Origin: Bog-473 sp963840435
GTDB taxonomy: Bacteria; Actinomycetota; Acidimicrobiia; Acidimicrobiales; RAAP-2
Reading direction: 5' to 3'
Length of the DNA stretch: 64,000 nucleotides
Assembly (NCBI GenBank): GCA_963840435.1
Contig: CAWIYY010000012.1
Coordinates: 62,001-126,000 of the forward strand
Part shown: piece by piece, positions 1-7,228 of the stretch
How the letters are laid out: each line of letters begins with the position of its first letter
Position numbering within the stretch: the stretch's first letter is position 1
Translations under genes and position numbers: made by a program
Notes under the pieces: generated by a model
The model's input: only the letters and a program-made list of their open reading frames with translations
The model's database searches: none
Told to the model about the DNA's origin: nothing

Positions 1-1221
1 GAACAGGCGAGTCGCGTCGTTGACCGCCGAGCCCACGCCGGCCTTGGCCTTGGGAACCGCACCCATGATCGCCTCGGTTGCCGGAGCGCTGGTCAGTCCC
101 AAGCCCGCGCCGAGCAAGAGCATCTGGAAGACGATCGTGGTGTAGGAGGTCGACGCCGATACCGTGGCCGTCCAGAAGAGCCCCGCTGCGAAGGACAGCA
201 GCCCAGCCGCCACGATCACCTTATTGCCGATTCGTACTGCCAGCTTCGTGCCGACGACAGATGTAACTGCGACAGCAATCGCGACCGGCAGGAGACGGAC
301 TCCTGTGCTGAGCGGGCTAAAGGTCTTGATGAACTGAAAGTACTGAGTGACCAAGAAGATGAACCCCTGAAGGACGAAGAACGAGATTGCTACTGATCCG
401 CTCGCCGCAGTAAACCGGGGATTGCGGAACAGCGACACGTCAAGCATCGGGTTATCGGTCTGGCGCTCGAAGAGGCCAAAGAGGGCTAGAAGAATCACGC
501 CTGCCGTCATGGTCGAGATGGCAGCGGTCGACCCCCATCCCCAGTCCGGGGCCTCGATGACGCCAAGGATCAGGACCACCATGGCAACCGACGAAAGCCC
601 AAAGCCTCGCCAGTCGACTGGTGGAGTCAGTGGATCCCGCGAACTGGGAACTGCCCAGGCGACGAGGAGTCCAATGACGAGGGCGACTCCAGCCATGAAC
701 CCGAAGATGCTTCCCCACCAGAAGTGTTCCAAGAGCCAACCACCAACAATTGGACCCATGGCGATCCCCACTCCCGTGGTGGCACCCCAGAGCCCGATGG
801 CCTTGGCACGCTCGCCGCGCTCGGTGAAGACATTCACCAGCAGCGAGAGGGTGGACGGGAACATGAGGGCGGCGCCAAGACCCATCACGGCGCGAGCTGT
901 GATGAGCTCGGTCGTCGTGTCGACCAGCGCCCCCGCCAGGCTGCCCGATGCGAAGACCGCCAGACCGACGAGCAGTGTGCCCTTCCGGCCCTGCCGGTCA
1001 CTCAGACTGCCCGCCGCGAGGACAAACGCCGCGAATACGAGGCTGTACGCGTCGACCACCCACTGCAGCTGGGTGGTGGTCGCACCAAGTGTGCGCACCA
1101 AGGTGGGGAGGGCGACGTTGACGATCGTGACGTCGAGGCTGATGATGAATGCCGCCAGGCTCAGGGCGATGAGGACCCCAAGTCGGTTGCGCCCTCGCGG
1201 TGCGCCGGTCGACGTGGTCAT
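1..1221 (-). CDS. MFS drug/proton antiporter, DHA2 (EmrB/QacA) type, 3' end cut by window
   Basis: Reading the minus strand from the ATG at 1221 gives an open frame of 407 codons that runs off the window. The protein begins MTTSTGAPRGRNRLGVLIAL and continues with the DHA2 motif of TM1 (SLDVTIVNVALPTL), then LQWVVDAYSL and the motif-A-like loop LSDRQGRKGTLL between TM2 and TM3. Proteins of this family have 14 membrane helices and export drugs or lipids in exchange for protons. The ATG overlaps the stop of the small gene upstream by four bases (ATGA), so the two are probably translated together. The divergent HxlR gene is the likely regulator. The substrate cannot be inferred. Confidence 0.9.
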   Translation of the reverse strand, partial: MTTSTGAPRGRNRLGVLIALSLAAFIISLDVTIVNVALPTLVRTLGATTTQLQWVVDAYSLVFAAFVLAAGSLSDRQGRKGTLLVGLAVFASGSLAGALVDTTTELITARAVMGLGAALMFPSTLSLLVNVFTERGERAKAIGLWGATTGVGIAMGPIVGGWLLEHFWWGSIFGFMAGVALVIGLLVAWAVPSSRDPLTPPVDWRGFGLSSVAMVVLILGVIEAPDWGWGSTAAISTMTAGVILLALFGLFERQTDNPMLDVSLFRNPRFTAASGSVAISFFVLQGFIFLVTQYFQFIKTFSPLSTGVRLLPVAIAVAVTSVVGTKLAVRIGNKVIVAAGLLSFAAGLFWTATVSASTSYTTIVFQMLLLGAGLGLTSAPATEAIMGAVPKAKAGVGSAVNDATRLF

Positions 1222-1508
1222 GATGCGTTCCTTTCCATCTGGTTGGGCCGGTTCGCGGCGATCGCTGTGCGCCTGACCGGGATGCCGATCGGTGTGGGTT
1301 CGGGTGTCGTTGCCACGGCGGGGAGGGTGTTCCGCACCGGGGATGGATCAGCTACTCGGCGGACTCCAAAGATCCGCCACCGGCCCGGGGTTGAGGCCGC
1401 CTTGACCTTCAGCGGTCTCGCGCCCCTCGACCTCCGTCGGTTGGCCGCCTCTTCCTGCAGATCGCGAGAGCGCTGTGCAGCCAAAGTTCGCAACACATCT
1501 GGATGCAT
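1218..1508 (-). CDS. small basic protein of unknown function, coupled to the MFS gene
   Basis: A 96-residue frame starts at ATG 1508, seven bases after a strong Shine-Dalgarno sequence (GAGGAGG at 1515-1521), and its stop overlaps the MFS start. It has its own consensus promoter upstream. The N-terminus (MHPDVLRTLAAQRSRDLQEEA) is a charged helix followed by an Arg-rich stretch (NRRRSRGARPL). Short actinobacterial proteins starting M-H/N-P-x-L-L-x-x-LA-x-x-R are common, but I know of no assigned function. The C-terminal half is Pro/Thr/Arg-rich and probably disordered. Signal, ribosome site and overlap make it very likely to be translated, perhaps mainly to couple MFS translation. Confidence 0.7.
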   Translation of the reverse strand: MHPDVLRTLAAQRSRDLQEEAANRRRSRGARPLKVKAASTPGRWRIFGVRRVADPSPVRNTLPAVATTPEPTPIGIPVRRTAIAANRPNQMERNAS

Positions 1509-1551
1509 CTGCCACCTCCTCTGGGGTTTGGTTCGATGGTGGTGGCTTTAT

Positions 1552-1580
1552 TTTATAAAGCAGACGCTCCAGAAAGTCAA
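1552..1580 (-). promoter_or_regulatory. sigma70-type promoter for the small gene and MFS
   Basis: On the minus strand, -35 TTGACT (1575-1580) and -10 TATAAA (1552-1557) are 17 bases apart. This is near consensus and lies about 40 bases before the start at 1508. Its -35 box lies four bases from the -35 box of the divergent HxlR promoter, so one bound regulator could control both. Confidence 0.7.
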
Positions 1581-1583
1581 GGG

Positions 1584-1612
1584 TTGTCAGTTGATTATTT
1601 AAAGTGTAGACT
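1584..1612 (+). promoter_or_regulatory. promoter of the HxlR gene, apparently leaderless
   Basis: -35 TTGTCA (1584-1589) and -10 TAGACT (1607-1612) have a 17-base spacer. Only six bases separate the -10 box from the ATG at 1619, so the transcript should begin at or next to the start codon. No Shine-Dalgarno sequence is present. Confidence 0.65.
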
Positions 1613-1618
1613 CTCGGC

Positions 1619-2311
1619 ATGCGTTCCTACGACCAGTACTGCGCCCTCGCCAAAGCCCTCGATGTGGTCGGAGACCGCTGGACCCTCCTCATCGTGCGCG
1701 AGCTGCTGATTCGCCCGTCGCGTTACAGCGAGCTCCAAGACGGCCTGACCGGCATCGCCACCAACCTCCTCGCCGAGCGGTTGCGCCAGCTCGAGGGTGC
1801 AGGGGTCATTGGTCGTGACGCAGAGAGCCGCTACGAGCTCACCGATCGGGGTCGAAGGCTGGGGACGGCCGTGCATGAGCTGGTCCGCTGGGGCGCGCCG
1901 TTGATGCTCGCAGGGCAAGGCACCGACGCGTTTCGAGCTCGGTGGCTCGAGCTTCCCCTGGAGTTGATGTTCGGTGGCATCGACCCAGAACGGCCCAACA
2001 TCCAGATCGAAGTCCGGACTGCGGACGAGGTGCTGACCCTATCGTCAAGCGCCGGCAGCGTGGAGGTGCGCACTGGTCCTGCGCCGTCGCCCGATGTCGT
2101 TGTCACCGGCCGGCCCGAGCTCATTGTCGGGCTGATGTCCGGTGCCCTCGACAAGGACGTCGCCATGAGCCAAGGCGTGAGCATCCTCGGCGATTTCGCC
2201 GATGTCGAGCGGTTGCGTCGAGACGACTGGCTCACTCCACCTACTGAGGGCCTCATTCGCCAACGCCCGAAGACCTCGGCCAAGGGCAACAAGCGTCTGG
2301 GTGGGCCCTGA
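1619..2311 (+). CDS. HxlR-family transcriptional regulator with C-terminal SCP2-like domain
   Basis: The 230-residue protein opens with the HxlR winged helix (residues about 1-95): YDQYCALAKALDVVGDRWTL, then LTGIATNLLAERLRQLEGAG and the wing. Residues about 120-215 resemble the SCP2-like domain found in longer HxlR proteins (DVVVTGRPELIVGLMSGALD). Such proteins are usually local repressors that respond to small molecules or thiol stress. It is divergent from the MFS pair and upstream of, and on the same strand as, the hydrolase and methyltransferase genes, so both sides are plausible targets. The start is fixed by the promoter six bases upstream. The stop is 36 bases before the next start, suggesting cotranscription. 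Confidence 0.88.
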   Translation: MRSYDQYCALAKALDVVGDRWTLLIVRELLIRPSRYSELQDGLTGIATNLLAERLRQLEGAGVIGRDAESRYELTDRGRRLGTAVHELVRWGAPLMLAGQGTDAFRARWLELPLELMFGGIDPERPNIQIEVRTADEVLTLSSSAGSVEVRTGPAPSPDVVVTGRPELIVGLMSGALDKDVAMSQGVSILGDFADVERLRRDDWLTPPTEGLIRQRPKTSAKGNKRLGGP

Positions 2312-2347
2312 GATTCCGCTTACGAATGGTTGAAAGGACACACCCCC

Positions 2348-3232
2348 ATGACTGAACCCACGCAGGCCGCTCGTGATGGCGTCGTCGAGACGCCGAATGG
2401 CTCTCACTTCATGCGCGTGATCACCGGTGACGACCCGCCGATCATCCTCATGCATGGCTTTCCCGACGATCACAACATCTACGAGAAGCTCTTGCCATTG
2501 CTGAGCCCGAGACGCGCGGTCGCCTTCGATTGGCACGGCTACGGCCGATCCGAGCGCTCCGAGCTCGGGGGATTCTCTTTGAAAGAGCATGTGTCCGAGT
2601 TGGAGACCTTGCTCGATCAACTCGACATCGATCGAGCGGTACTGGTCGGTCACGACGCCTCTGGGCCCGACGCTGTCGCGTTCGCCGTCGCACACCCCCA
2701 ACGAGTCGCCCATCTTGTCCTCCTGAACACGATGTTCGGTCAATTGCCTTCCCTGGAGCTTCCAGAGATGATCCGACTCCTTGCCGACCCGGATCTGATC
2801 CCATTCGCCGACGCGATGATCAATGACGAGGCGCAGCGTCTCTGGTTGTTGCAATTCACCGCCGAGCATTGGGGCATGGACGCCCTCGACCCGCAGGGTG
2901 TCGCCGTGCAGTCAGTCCTGCCACAGTTCTTCGGCAACTCCGATCAGCCCGACGCCCTCGCCGCCATTCGCGCCTGGACGGGCGGTCTGTTCGATTCTCT
3001 GAACGAACAGGACAAGCTCGCCTCCAGCGGCGCACTCGGTGATTTGGACGTTCCTGTCTCGATCATCTTTGGTCAATCGGATCGCTACCTGAACCCGTCT
3101 CTTGCACGTGAGATCGCTGGTTTGTTCACCCACCCGTCTCTTCATATCGTGCCGGACGCATCGCACTGGCCGCAGCACGATCAACCCCAGGTCGTGGCGG
3201 ATCTCCTCGCCGACGTTGCGAGCACGCAATGA
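2348..3232 (+). CDS. alpha/beta hydrolase with Asp nucleophile (epoxide hydrolase/dehalogenase-like)
   Basis: A 294-residue single-domain alpha/beta hydrolase. The oxyanion loop is HGFPDD, and the nucleophile elbow reads VGHDASG, which puts an aspartate (D103) where esterases have serine. A late HWPQHDQP motif supplies the catalytic histidine (H273). An Asp nucleophile is typical of epoxide hydrolases, haloalkane dehalogenases and fluoroacetate dehalogenases, which hydrolyse through an ester intermediate. I chose ATG 2348 because GAAAGGA (2332-2338) lies nine bases upstream; an earlier TTG at 2330 overlaps that ribosome site. Its stop overlaps the methyltransferase start (ATGA). The real substrate is unknown. 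Confidence 0.85.
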   Translation: MTEPTQAARDGVVETPNGSHFMRVITGDDPPIILMHGFPDDHNIYEKLLPLLSPRRAVAFDWHGYGRSERSELGGFSLKEHVSELETLLDQLDIDRAVLVGHDASGPDAVAFAVAHPQRVAHLVLLNTMFGQLPSLELPEMIRLLADPDLIPFADAMINDEAQRLWLLQFTAEHWGMDALDPQGVAVQSVLPQFFGNSDQPDALAAIRAWTGGLFDSLNEQDKLASSGALGDLDVPVSIIFGQSDRYLNPSLAREIAGLFTHPSLHIVPDASHWPQHDQPQVVADLLADVASTQ

Positions 3233-4041
3233 CAGTAACGAGCCTCGAACGACAGTACGCAACAGGCCTCTCAAGGCGCCACATAAAGGAAGCCCTTGTG
3301 GCCGCCGGCCTGGACCTCAACGAACTGCAGCGTGGGAATCTCGCTCCCCTCGAGGATTTTCACACCATGGGTCGAATCGCGACCAGCCAACTCGCCCAGC
3401 TTGCTGAGATCAAACGCAGCGACGAGGTGCTCGACGCCGGTAGCGGCGTTGGTGGCACGGCCCGCTATCTCGCCGACCAGTTCGGCTGTCAGGTCACTGC
3501 CGTCGATCTGACCCAGGAATACTGCAACACGTCCCGTTGGCTTAACCAGCTGGTCGGGTTGGACGACCGCATCTCGGTGCATCACGGCGATGTGACGAAA
3601 CTACGGTTTCCCCCGGCCAGTTTCACCGTTGTGATGAGCCAACACGTCCAGATGAACGTGGCCGACAAGACTCGCATGTACGACGAGGCCCGTCGCGTGC
3701 TGCGACCACGAGGGCGGCTTGCCATCTGGGACATCACCGCTGGCGAGCCAGGCGAGCTCGACTTCCCCCTTCCATGGGCTGATCGGCCGGCGCTGAGCCA
3801 CCTGGACTCCGCTGATCAGTTGCGGGCCACGATCGAATCTGCGGGCTTCGCAGTCACCCACTGGAGTGACAGGACTGAGGAAGCGGTAACGATCATGGAG
3901 GTCTTCCTGTCCGTTCCTCCCGGCCCGCTCGGGTTGCACATATTCGTCGACAATTTCGTCGAGAAGGCGAACAACCTCGTTCGCGGCCTTTCCAACGGTC
4001 GGCTCCGCGCCGTTCAATCCATCGCCGAGGCCCGATCGTGA
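3229..4041 (+). CDS. class I SAM-dependent methyltransferase
   Basis: A 270-residue protein with methyltransferase motif I at LDAGSGVGGTARYLA, an acidic motif II residue in VTAVDLTQEY, motif III GDVTKLRFPPASF and a post-motif (VLRPRGRLAIWDI) typical of Methyltransf_11-type enzymes. The overall pattern resembles glycine/sarcosine or tocopherol-type small-molecule methyltransferases. Its ATG overlaps the hydrolase stop by four bases, so the two are translationally coupled and probably act on related substrates. There is no signal peptide or membrane segment. The methyl acceptor cannot be named. Confidence 0.87.
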   Translation: MTVTSLERQYATGLSRRHIKEALVAAGLDLNELQRGNLAPLEDFHTMGRIATSQLAQLAEIKRSDEVLDAGSGVGGTARYLADQFGCQVTAVDLTQEYCNTSRWLNQLVGLDDRISVHHGDVTKLRFPPASFTVVMSQHVQMNVADKTRMYDEARRVLRPRGRLAIWDITAGEPGELDFPLPWADRPALSHLDSADQLRATIESAGFAVTHWSDRTEEAVTIMEVFLSVPPGPLGLHIFVDNFVEKANNLVRGLSNGRLRAVQSIAEARS

Positions 4042-4117
4042 AGTCCTCTGCGTACCTTCCAGGGTCGACCAAAAGAACGATCCTTCCTGACCGGCACCGG
4101 ATCGCAAAGGGACCAAC

Positions 4118-4621
4118 ATGACTACGAGAAGCAGCAGACGCATTGATCTTACGGTGGTTACATTCGACAGCCTGTCGGATTTCGAATCGACGAGAACTCG
4201 CTTCGACGAGCGGATCCCACTATTTGACCCGAGCGTCACGGTCACCCTCGTGAGCTCGCAGGCAGCATGGTCAGAAGTAGAAGCCGCGATTACTCCTACG
4301 CTCGGTTCCTCAGGTTTTCTGGCCGTCTCCCGACTCGACCAAGGGGCACTCATGAGTCTGCGCGGCACCCTCTTGCAAGCGACGCAGTACTTAGTTGGGA
4401 ACCCACTAATTGCAACCGAGGTAGTCGACAGCGTGCGCAAGGCCTCCCTGTTTGCCCCGTTTCAAGCGGCTATCTACGACGACCAGAGCGGCGTGCACGT
4501 CTCCTACATGCTTCCTTCGAGCCTCTTCATCTCTTTGGACGATCGTGAAGTAGCGGCGATCGGCCAGCGACTGGACGCCAAGATCGAGGACACGGTGGCC
4601 GAGGTGTGCGAACTGGTGTGA
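4118..4621 (+). CDS. DUF302 domain protein
   Basis: The 167-residue protein matches the DUF302 pattern: a beta strand after a helical start, FLAVSRLDQGALMSLRG, then a strand with LVGNPLIATEVV and a final helix DDREVAAIGQRLDAKIEDTVAEV. DUF302 proteins are small, often cytosolic, of unknown function, and commonly near redox or metal-related genes. An AAGGGA ribosome site lies seven bases before ATG 4118. The gene follows the methyltransferase after 76 bases and could be the last gene of that run. Confidence 0.7.
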   Translation: MTTRSSRRIDLTVVTFDSLSDFESTRTRFDERIPLFDPSVTVTLVSSQAAWSEVEAAITPTLGSSGFLAVSRLDQGALMSLRGTLLQATQYLVGNPLIATEVVDSVRKASLFAPFQAAIYDDQSGVHVSYMLPSSLFISLDDREVAAIGQRLDAKIEDTVAEVCELV

Positions 4622-4736
4622 GCACTTCTACCAGTCCGCTGGGTGACGCGCTTGGCGCACCGACCACGCAGGTGCCGTACGTCTGGCGCCCTGGCAGCTG
4701 CGTCGAACGAAGTACTACCGATCAAGGAGATTGATG

Positions 4737-5031
4737 ATGAGAGTGTTCGTAGCGGGTGCCACCGGAACGATTGGGGAGCAATTGCTTCCACGGCTAATTG
4801 CCGCAGGTCATGAGGTACATGCCTTGACGCGCAGTGAGTCGAAGCAGGCCGTGCTAGCCGAGCTTGGAGTCGTGGCGGTGGTCACAGATGCGCTTGCTCC
4901 CGATCAGGGATCAACAACACAGCTTCGAGATGGCGGTTGGGCTCGCACCCAAGGCCGACGAAATGATCGAAGGGCTAGCTGCGTGGGCTCGTCCCCTCCT
5001 GCTGGACGAAGAGCGGCCGAGCAAGTCATAA
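4737..5031 (+). pseudogene. truncated NAD(P)-binding epimerase joined to an unrelated gene end
   Basis: The start at 4737 has a good ribosome site (AAGGAGA at 4724-4730), and the first 57 residues are a clean NAD-dependent epimerase/dehydratase N-terminus (RVFVAGATGTIGEQLLPRLI, HEVHALTRSESK). After about 4905 this frame turns into Arg/Ser-rich nonsense to a stop at 5054. A different frame (codons from 4918) reads as a well-formed protein tail (HSFEMAVGLAPKADEMIEGL) that stops at 5031. The epimerase is therefore only a fifth of normal length and has been joined, by deletion, to the C-terminal end of another gene that I do not recognise. Confidence 0.65.
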
Positions 5032-5117
5032 GTCACCTGAGTGAACGTCCCTAAAGAGACGGTCCCAAGATCGATCGTTTCGCCTCTTTCCGTGCGATCC
5101 CCGACAGATCCCAGAAT

Positions 5118-5705
5118 TTGCAGGACCCGCGGCGTGGTCAGCCTCTTGTCTTGCAGGCTCCTCGGGACCGGTACGGATGGTGGGCGGCCCGAGCCGCGTT
5201 AGCCGCCGCCCTGGCCTACGCAGCAATCAGCGCGTACTGGGCGTTCGGCGGAACTTGGCTCCTGGCTACGGTTGGCGCCTCCCTGACGACCAACCACCAG
5301 AGCGTCGGGCTGAGGTTGGTCATATGGGCCGCGGTTCTACTCAAGCTCGCCGGTGCGCTGGTTCCAATGTTCGCCTGCCTTCCCCCTCGACGCTCGACAT
5401 GGCACCCTTGGCTCAGGGTGTGTGCATGGACAGAGGGCGTGGTGATCACCCTCTACGGGTTCGTGCTCACTTCAGTGGAACTGACGGCGGAGGTCGGCAT
5501 GATTCATCCGGGGAAGACAACCGACCGGCGTGCTCTGGCCTGGCACGCCTACCTTTGGGATCCTTGGTTCCTCATCTGGGGTCTCCTCGTGATCACCGCA
5601 TTGCTCCTGACTCGGTCCGTCGGAGCCCGGTCGGGCACGCGCTTGGTGGCGTGGCCAGTCCTTTACCGTGTTCGGACAAGTTCTCGCCAGGCGAAAAAAT
5701 ACTGA
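5118..5705 (+). CDS. DUF3995 membrane protein
   Basis: The 195-residue frame has four hydrophobic segments: AALAAALAYAAISAYWAFGG, LVIWAAVLLKLAGALVPMFA, EGVVITLYGFVLTS and YLWDPWFLIWGLLVITALLL. The order AYWAFGG... and HAYLWDPWFLIWGLL is characteristic of DUF3995, a family of small membrane proteins without assigned function. The start is uncertain: 5118 is TTG with no clear ribosome site, and the frame is open back to 5055. The gene sits between two decayed fragments, so it may itself have lost its promoter. Base composition is like its neighbours. Confidence 0.6.
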   Translation: MQDPRRGQPLVLQAPRDRYGWWAARAALAAALAYAAISAYWAFGGTWLLATVGASLTTNHQSVGLRLVIWAAVLLKLAGALVPMFACLPPRRSTWHPWLRVCAWTEGVVITLYGFVLTSVELTAEVGMIHPGKTTDRRALAWHAYLWDPWFLIWGLLVITALLLTRSVGARSGTRLVAWPVLYRVRTSSRQAKKY

Positions 5706-5761
5706 GGGACACGGGTGATGTGCAGCGTCGTCTCCTCCTTGCCCGCGCCGAGAAATCTCGA

Positions 5762-5979
5762 ATTCTGTTCCCGAACGCCTTGGAGATGGCTGTCTGGTCC
5801 TGGCAGCCCCGACGGTCTCTCGGGCTCATTGATCGCAGCGACCGCGGGTTCAATACGTCTCCGTTCGCTCCACCGAACAGCTCGCCCAGGAGAGGGCGGT
5901 CGCCTCGCTACGACGTGCCGCCGCCCGCCGGATCGATCAACCAACAATCGATGCGGCGAAGCGAAACGAGTACGTCTGA
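5762..5979 (+). pseudogene. frameshifted relic of an IS3-family transposase (orfB)
   Basis: Two adjoining frames together spell part of the IS3 transposase catalytic domain. The codons from 5762 give ALEMAVWSWQP and GLIDRSDRG (compare the family pattern DALEMAIW...GLVHHSDRG), and after 5848 the frame one base back gives VQYVSVRSTEQLAQERAVAS (family: VQYLSIRYTERLAEAGAVAS). One deleted base near 5846-5848 explains the shift. Past about 5907 the similarity ends and a stop follows at 5977-5979. Both ends of the element are missing, and no inverted repeats or target duplication are visible. Confidence 0.7.
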
Positions 5980-5993
5980 GAAGCTCAACGAGC

Positions 5994-6557
5994 TCATCGG
6001 CTTACCTGACGCCCCCAGCCGATCGGCTCATAGATGCTGAGTCTTGTCCCGCTTGAGAAGGCCATTGCAGCTACGACCCCTAAGTGCAGGGCATCGGGGA
6101 GCCCTCGGAAAATGGGCTCGCCGCCGCCGAACGCGACCGGCTGATGCACTATGGCGTATTGGTCAACGAGTCCCGCCATCGACAGAGCCTGAGCGAATCG
6201 AGCGCCGCCCCAAGCGATGATTTCGCCGCCGGGTTGGTTCTTGAGTGTGACGATCTCGTCCGCCAACTCTCCGCGGGCAATGGAGGATTCCGGCCAGCGT
6301 GCCTCACGGAGGGTCTTCGAGAACACAACCTTCGGGATCTCGTTCATCGGGGCGGCATACTCGTCAGTAGAAGTAGGCCAGAACCCTGACATTTCCTCGT
6401 ACGTCACCCGACCCATGATGTGAGTCCCGGCGCGTTGGATTCGATTTAGCTTCCAACGCTGCAGTTCATCGGGCTCGCGCATCCCGCCGGCATGCCCCCT
6501 GGGCCCAACAACGAACCCGTCGATTGAGGCAGTCATGATCAACACCACTCTCCGCAT
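5994..6557 (-). CDS. dihydrofolate reductase-like protein (RibD C-terminal family)
   Basis: The 187-residue protein has the RibD_C/DHFR-like layout: an N-terminal strand MRRVVLIMTASIDGFVVG, then THIMGRVTYEEMSGFWP, KVVFSKTL and GGEIIAWGGARFAQAL with the NADPH-binding glycines. Family members are small NADPH-dependent reductases found throughout actinobacteria; few have known substrates. The ATG at 6557 was chosen because GGAGG lies five bases upstream; a GTG four codons earlier lies inside the ribosome site. It points away from the sigma factor module, with 320 bases between. Confidence 0.85.
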   Translation of the reverse strand: MRRVVLIMTASIDGFVVGPRGHAGGMREPDELQRWKLNRIQRAGTHIMGRVTYEEMSGFWPTSTDEYAAPMNEIPKVVFSKTLREARWPESSIARGELADEIVTLKNQPGGEIIAWGGARFAQALSMAGLVDQYAIVHQPVAFGGGEPIFRGLPDALHLGVVAAMAFSSGTRLSIYEPIGWGRQVSR

Positions 6558-6877
6558 CGGAACCTCCACATTTCACGTCGGTTAGGGGTGCCGGCCGCAC
6601 CCTCACAATGACGACGAAGGGGGCGACCCCATTCGACATGGTCGGAGCGACGATCTCGAGGGTGCAGGAGGCGCCGCTTTCGACCCGAAGCGGAGCGCCG
6701 CCCGTGGACGGGGTAACGATCAATGAACGCCCTGAGTGCGCGCTCCCGCAGGCTTGGGCCTGGTCTGTTTTTGACGAGGCCAGAAATTTCTGTGCCATGG
6801 TTGTCGATTCGGCCTCCCTCGTTCGTGGACAAGGTGTACGGCCGACAGGGCCTACGACTGAAGACAAGGAGATTCGA
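6558..6877. other. intergenic, divergent promoter region
   Basis: This 320-base gap separates two divergent genes. An open frame from 6608 on the plus strand runs into the YciI-like gene, but its residues look random and it lacks a ribosome site. I see AAGGAG at 6866-6871 before the downstream gene and no clear -35/-10 pair, as expected if an ECF sigma factor reads its own promoter here. Confidence 0.4.
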
Positions 6878-7228
6878 ATGGCTCAGTACTTGCTTTCTGT
6901 GTGGCACGACGCCGATTACGTCGTGGACTTCACCACTCCTGATGCGCAGCGCACCGTGGCCAAGGTGAGCGCGCTCAACGAGGAGTTCCAGAAGACGGGC
7001 GCCTGGGTGTTCGCGGCCGGTTTGCACCCCGCCTCGTCGGCGACGACCGTCCGATATGGCGGTGGAAGCGTCTCCATGACCGACGGGCCTTACGCCGAGT
7101 CGAGGGAACAGATGGGCGGCTTCTGGGTGGTCGAGGCCGCCGACTTTGACGCCGCGCTCGCGCTGGCGCAGAAGGCCTCCGCAGCCTGCGAGGGACCGGT
7201 CGAAGTCCGGCCGATAGAAGGTGGCTGA
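6878..7228 (+). CDS. YciI-like DGPF-domain protein, partner of an ECF sigma factor
   Basis: A 116-residue protein of the YCII/DGPF family: MAQYLLSVWHDADYV at the start, then SVSMTDGPYAESREQMGGF, which carries the DGP(F/Y) signature, and a final beta strand PVEVRPI. In actinobacteria such genes stand directly before ECF42-group sigma factors, and exactly this arrangement is seen: the sigma factor GTG lies inside the last codons (8-base overlap). AAGGAG seven bases before ATG 6878 sets the start. The function of DGPF proteins is unproven; they are suspected to sense or modify something for the sigma factor. Confidence 0.9.
   Translation: MAQYLLSVWHDADYVVDFTTPDAQRTVAKVSALNEEFQKTGAWVFAAGLHPASSATTVRYGGGSVSMTDGPYAESREQMGGFWVVEAADFDAALALAQKASAACEGPVEVRPIEGG

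Noticed and set aside
6608..6877. plus-strand gene before the YciI-like gene
   Set aside because: No ribosome site and no domain-like reading.
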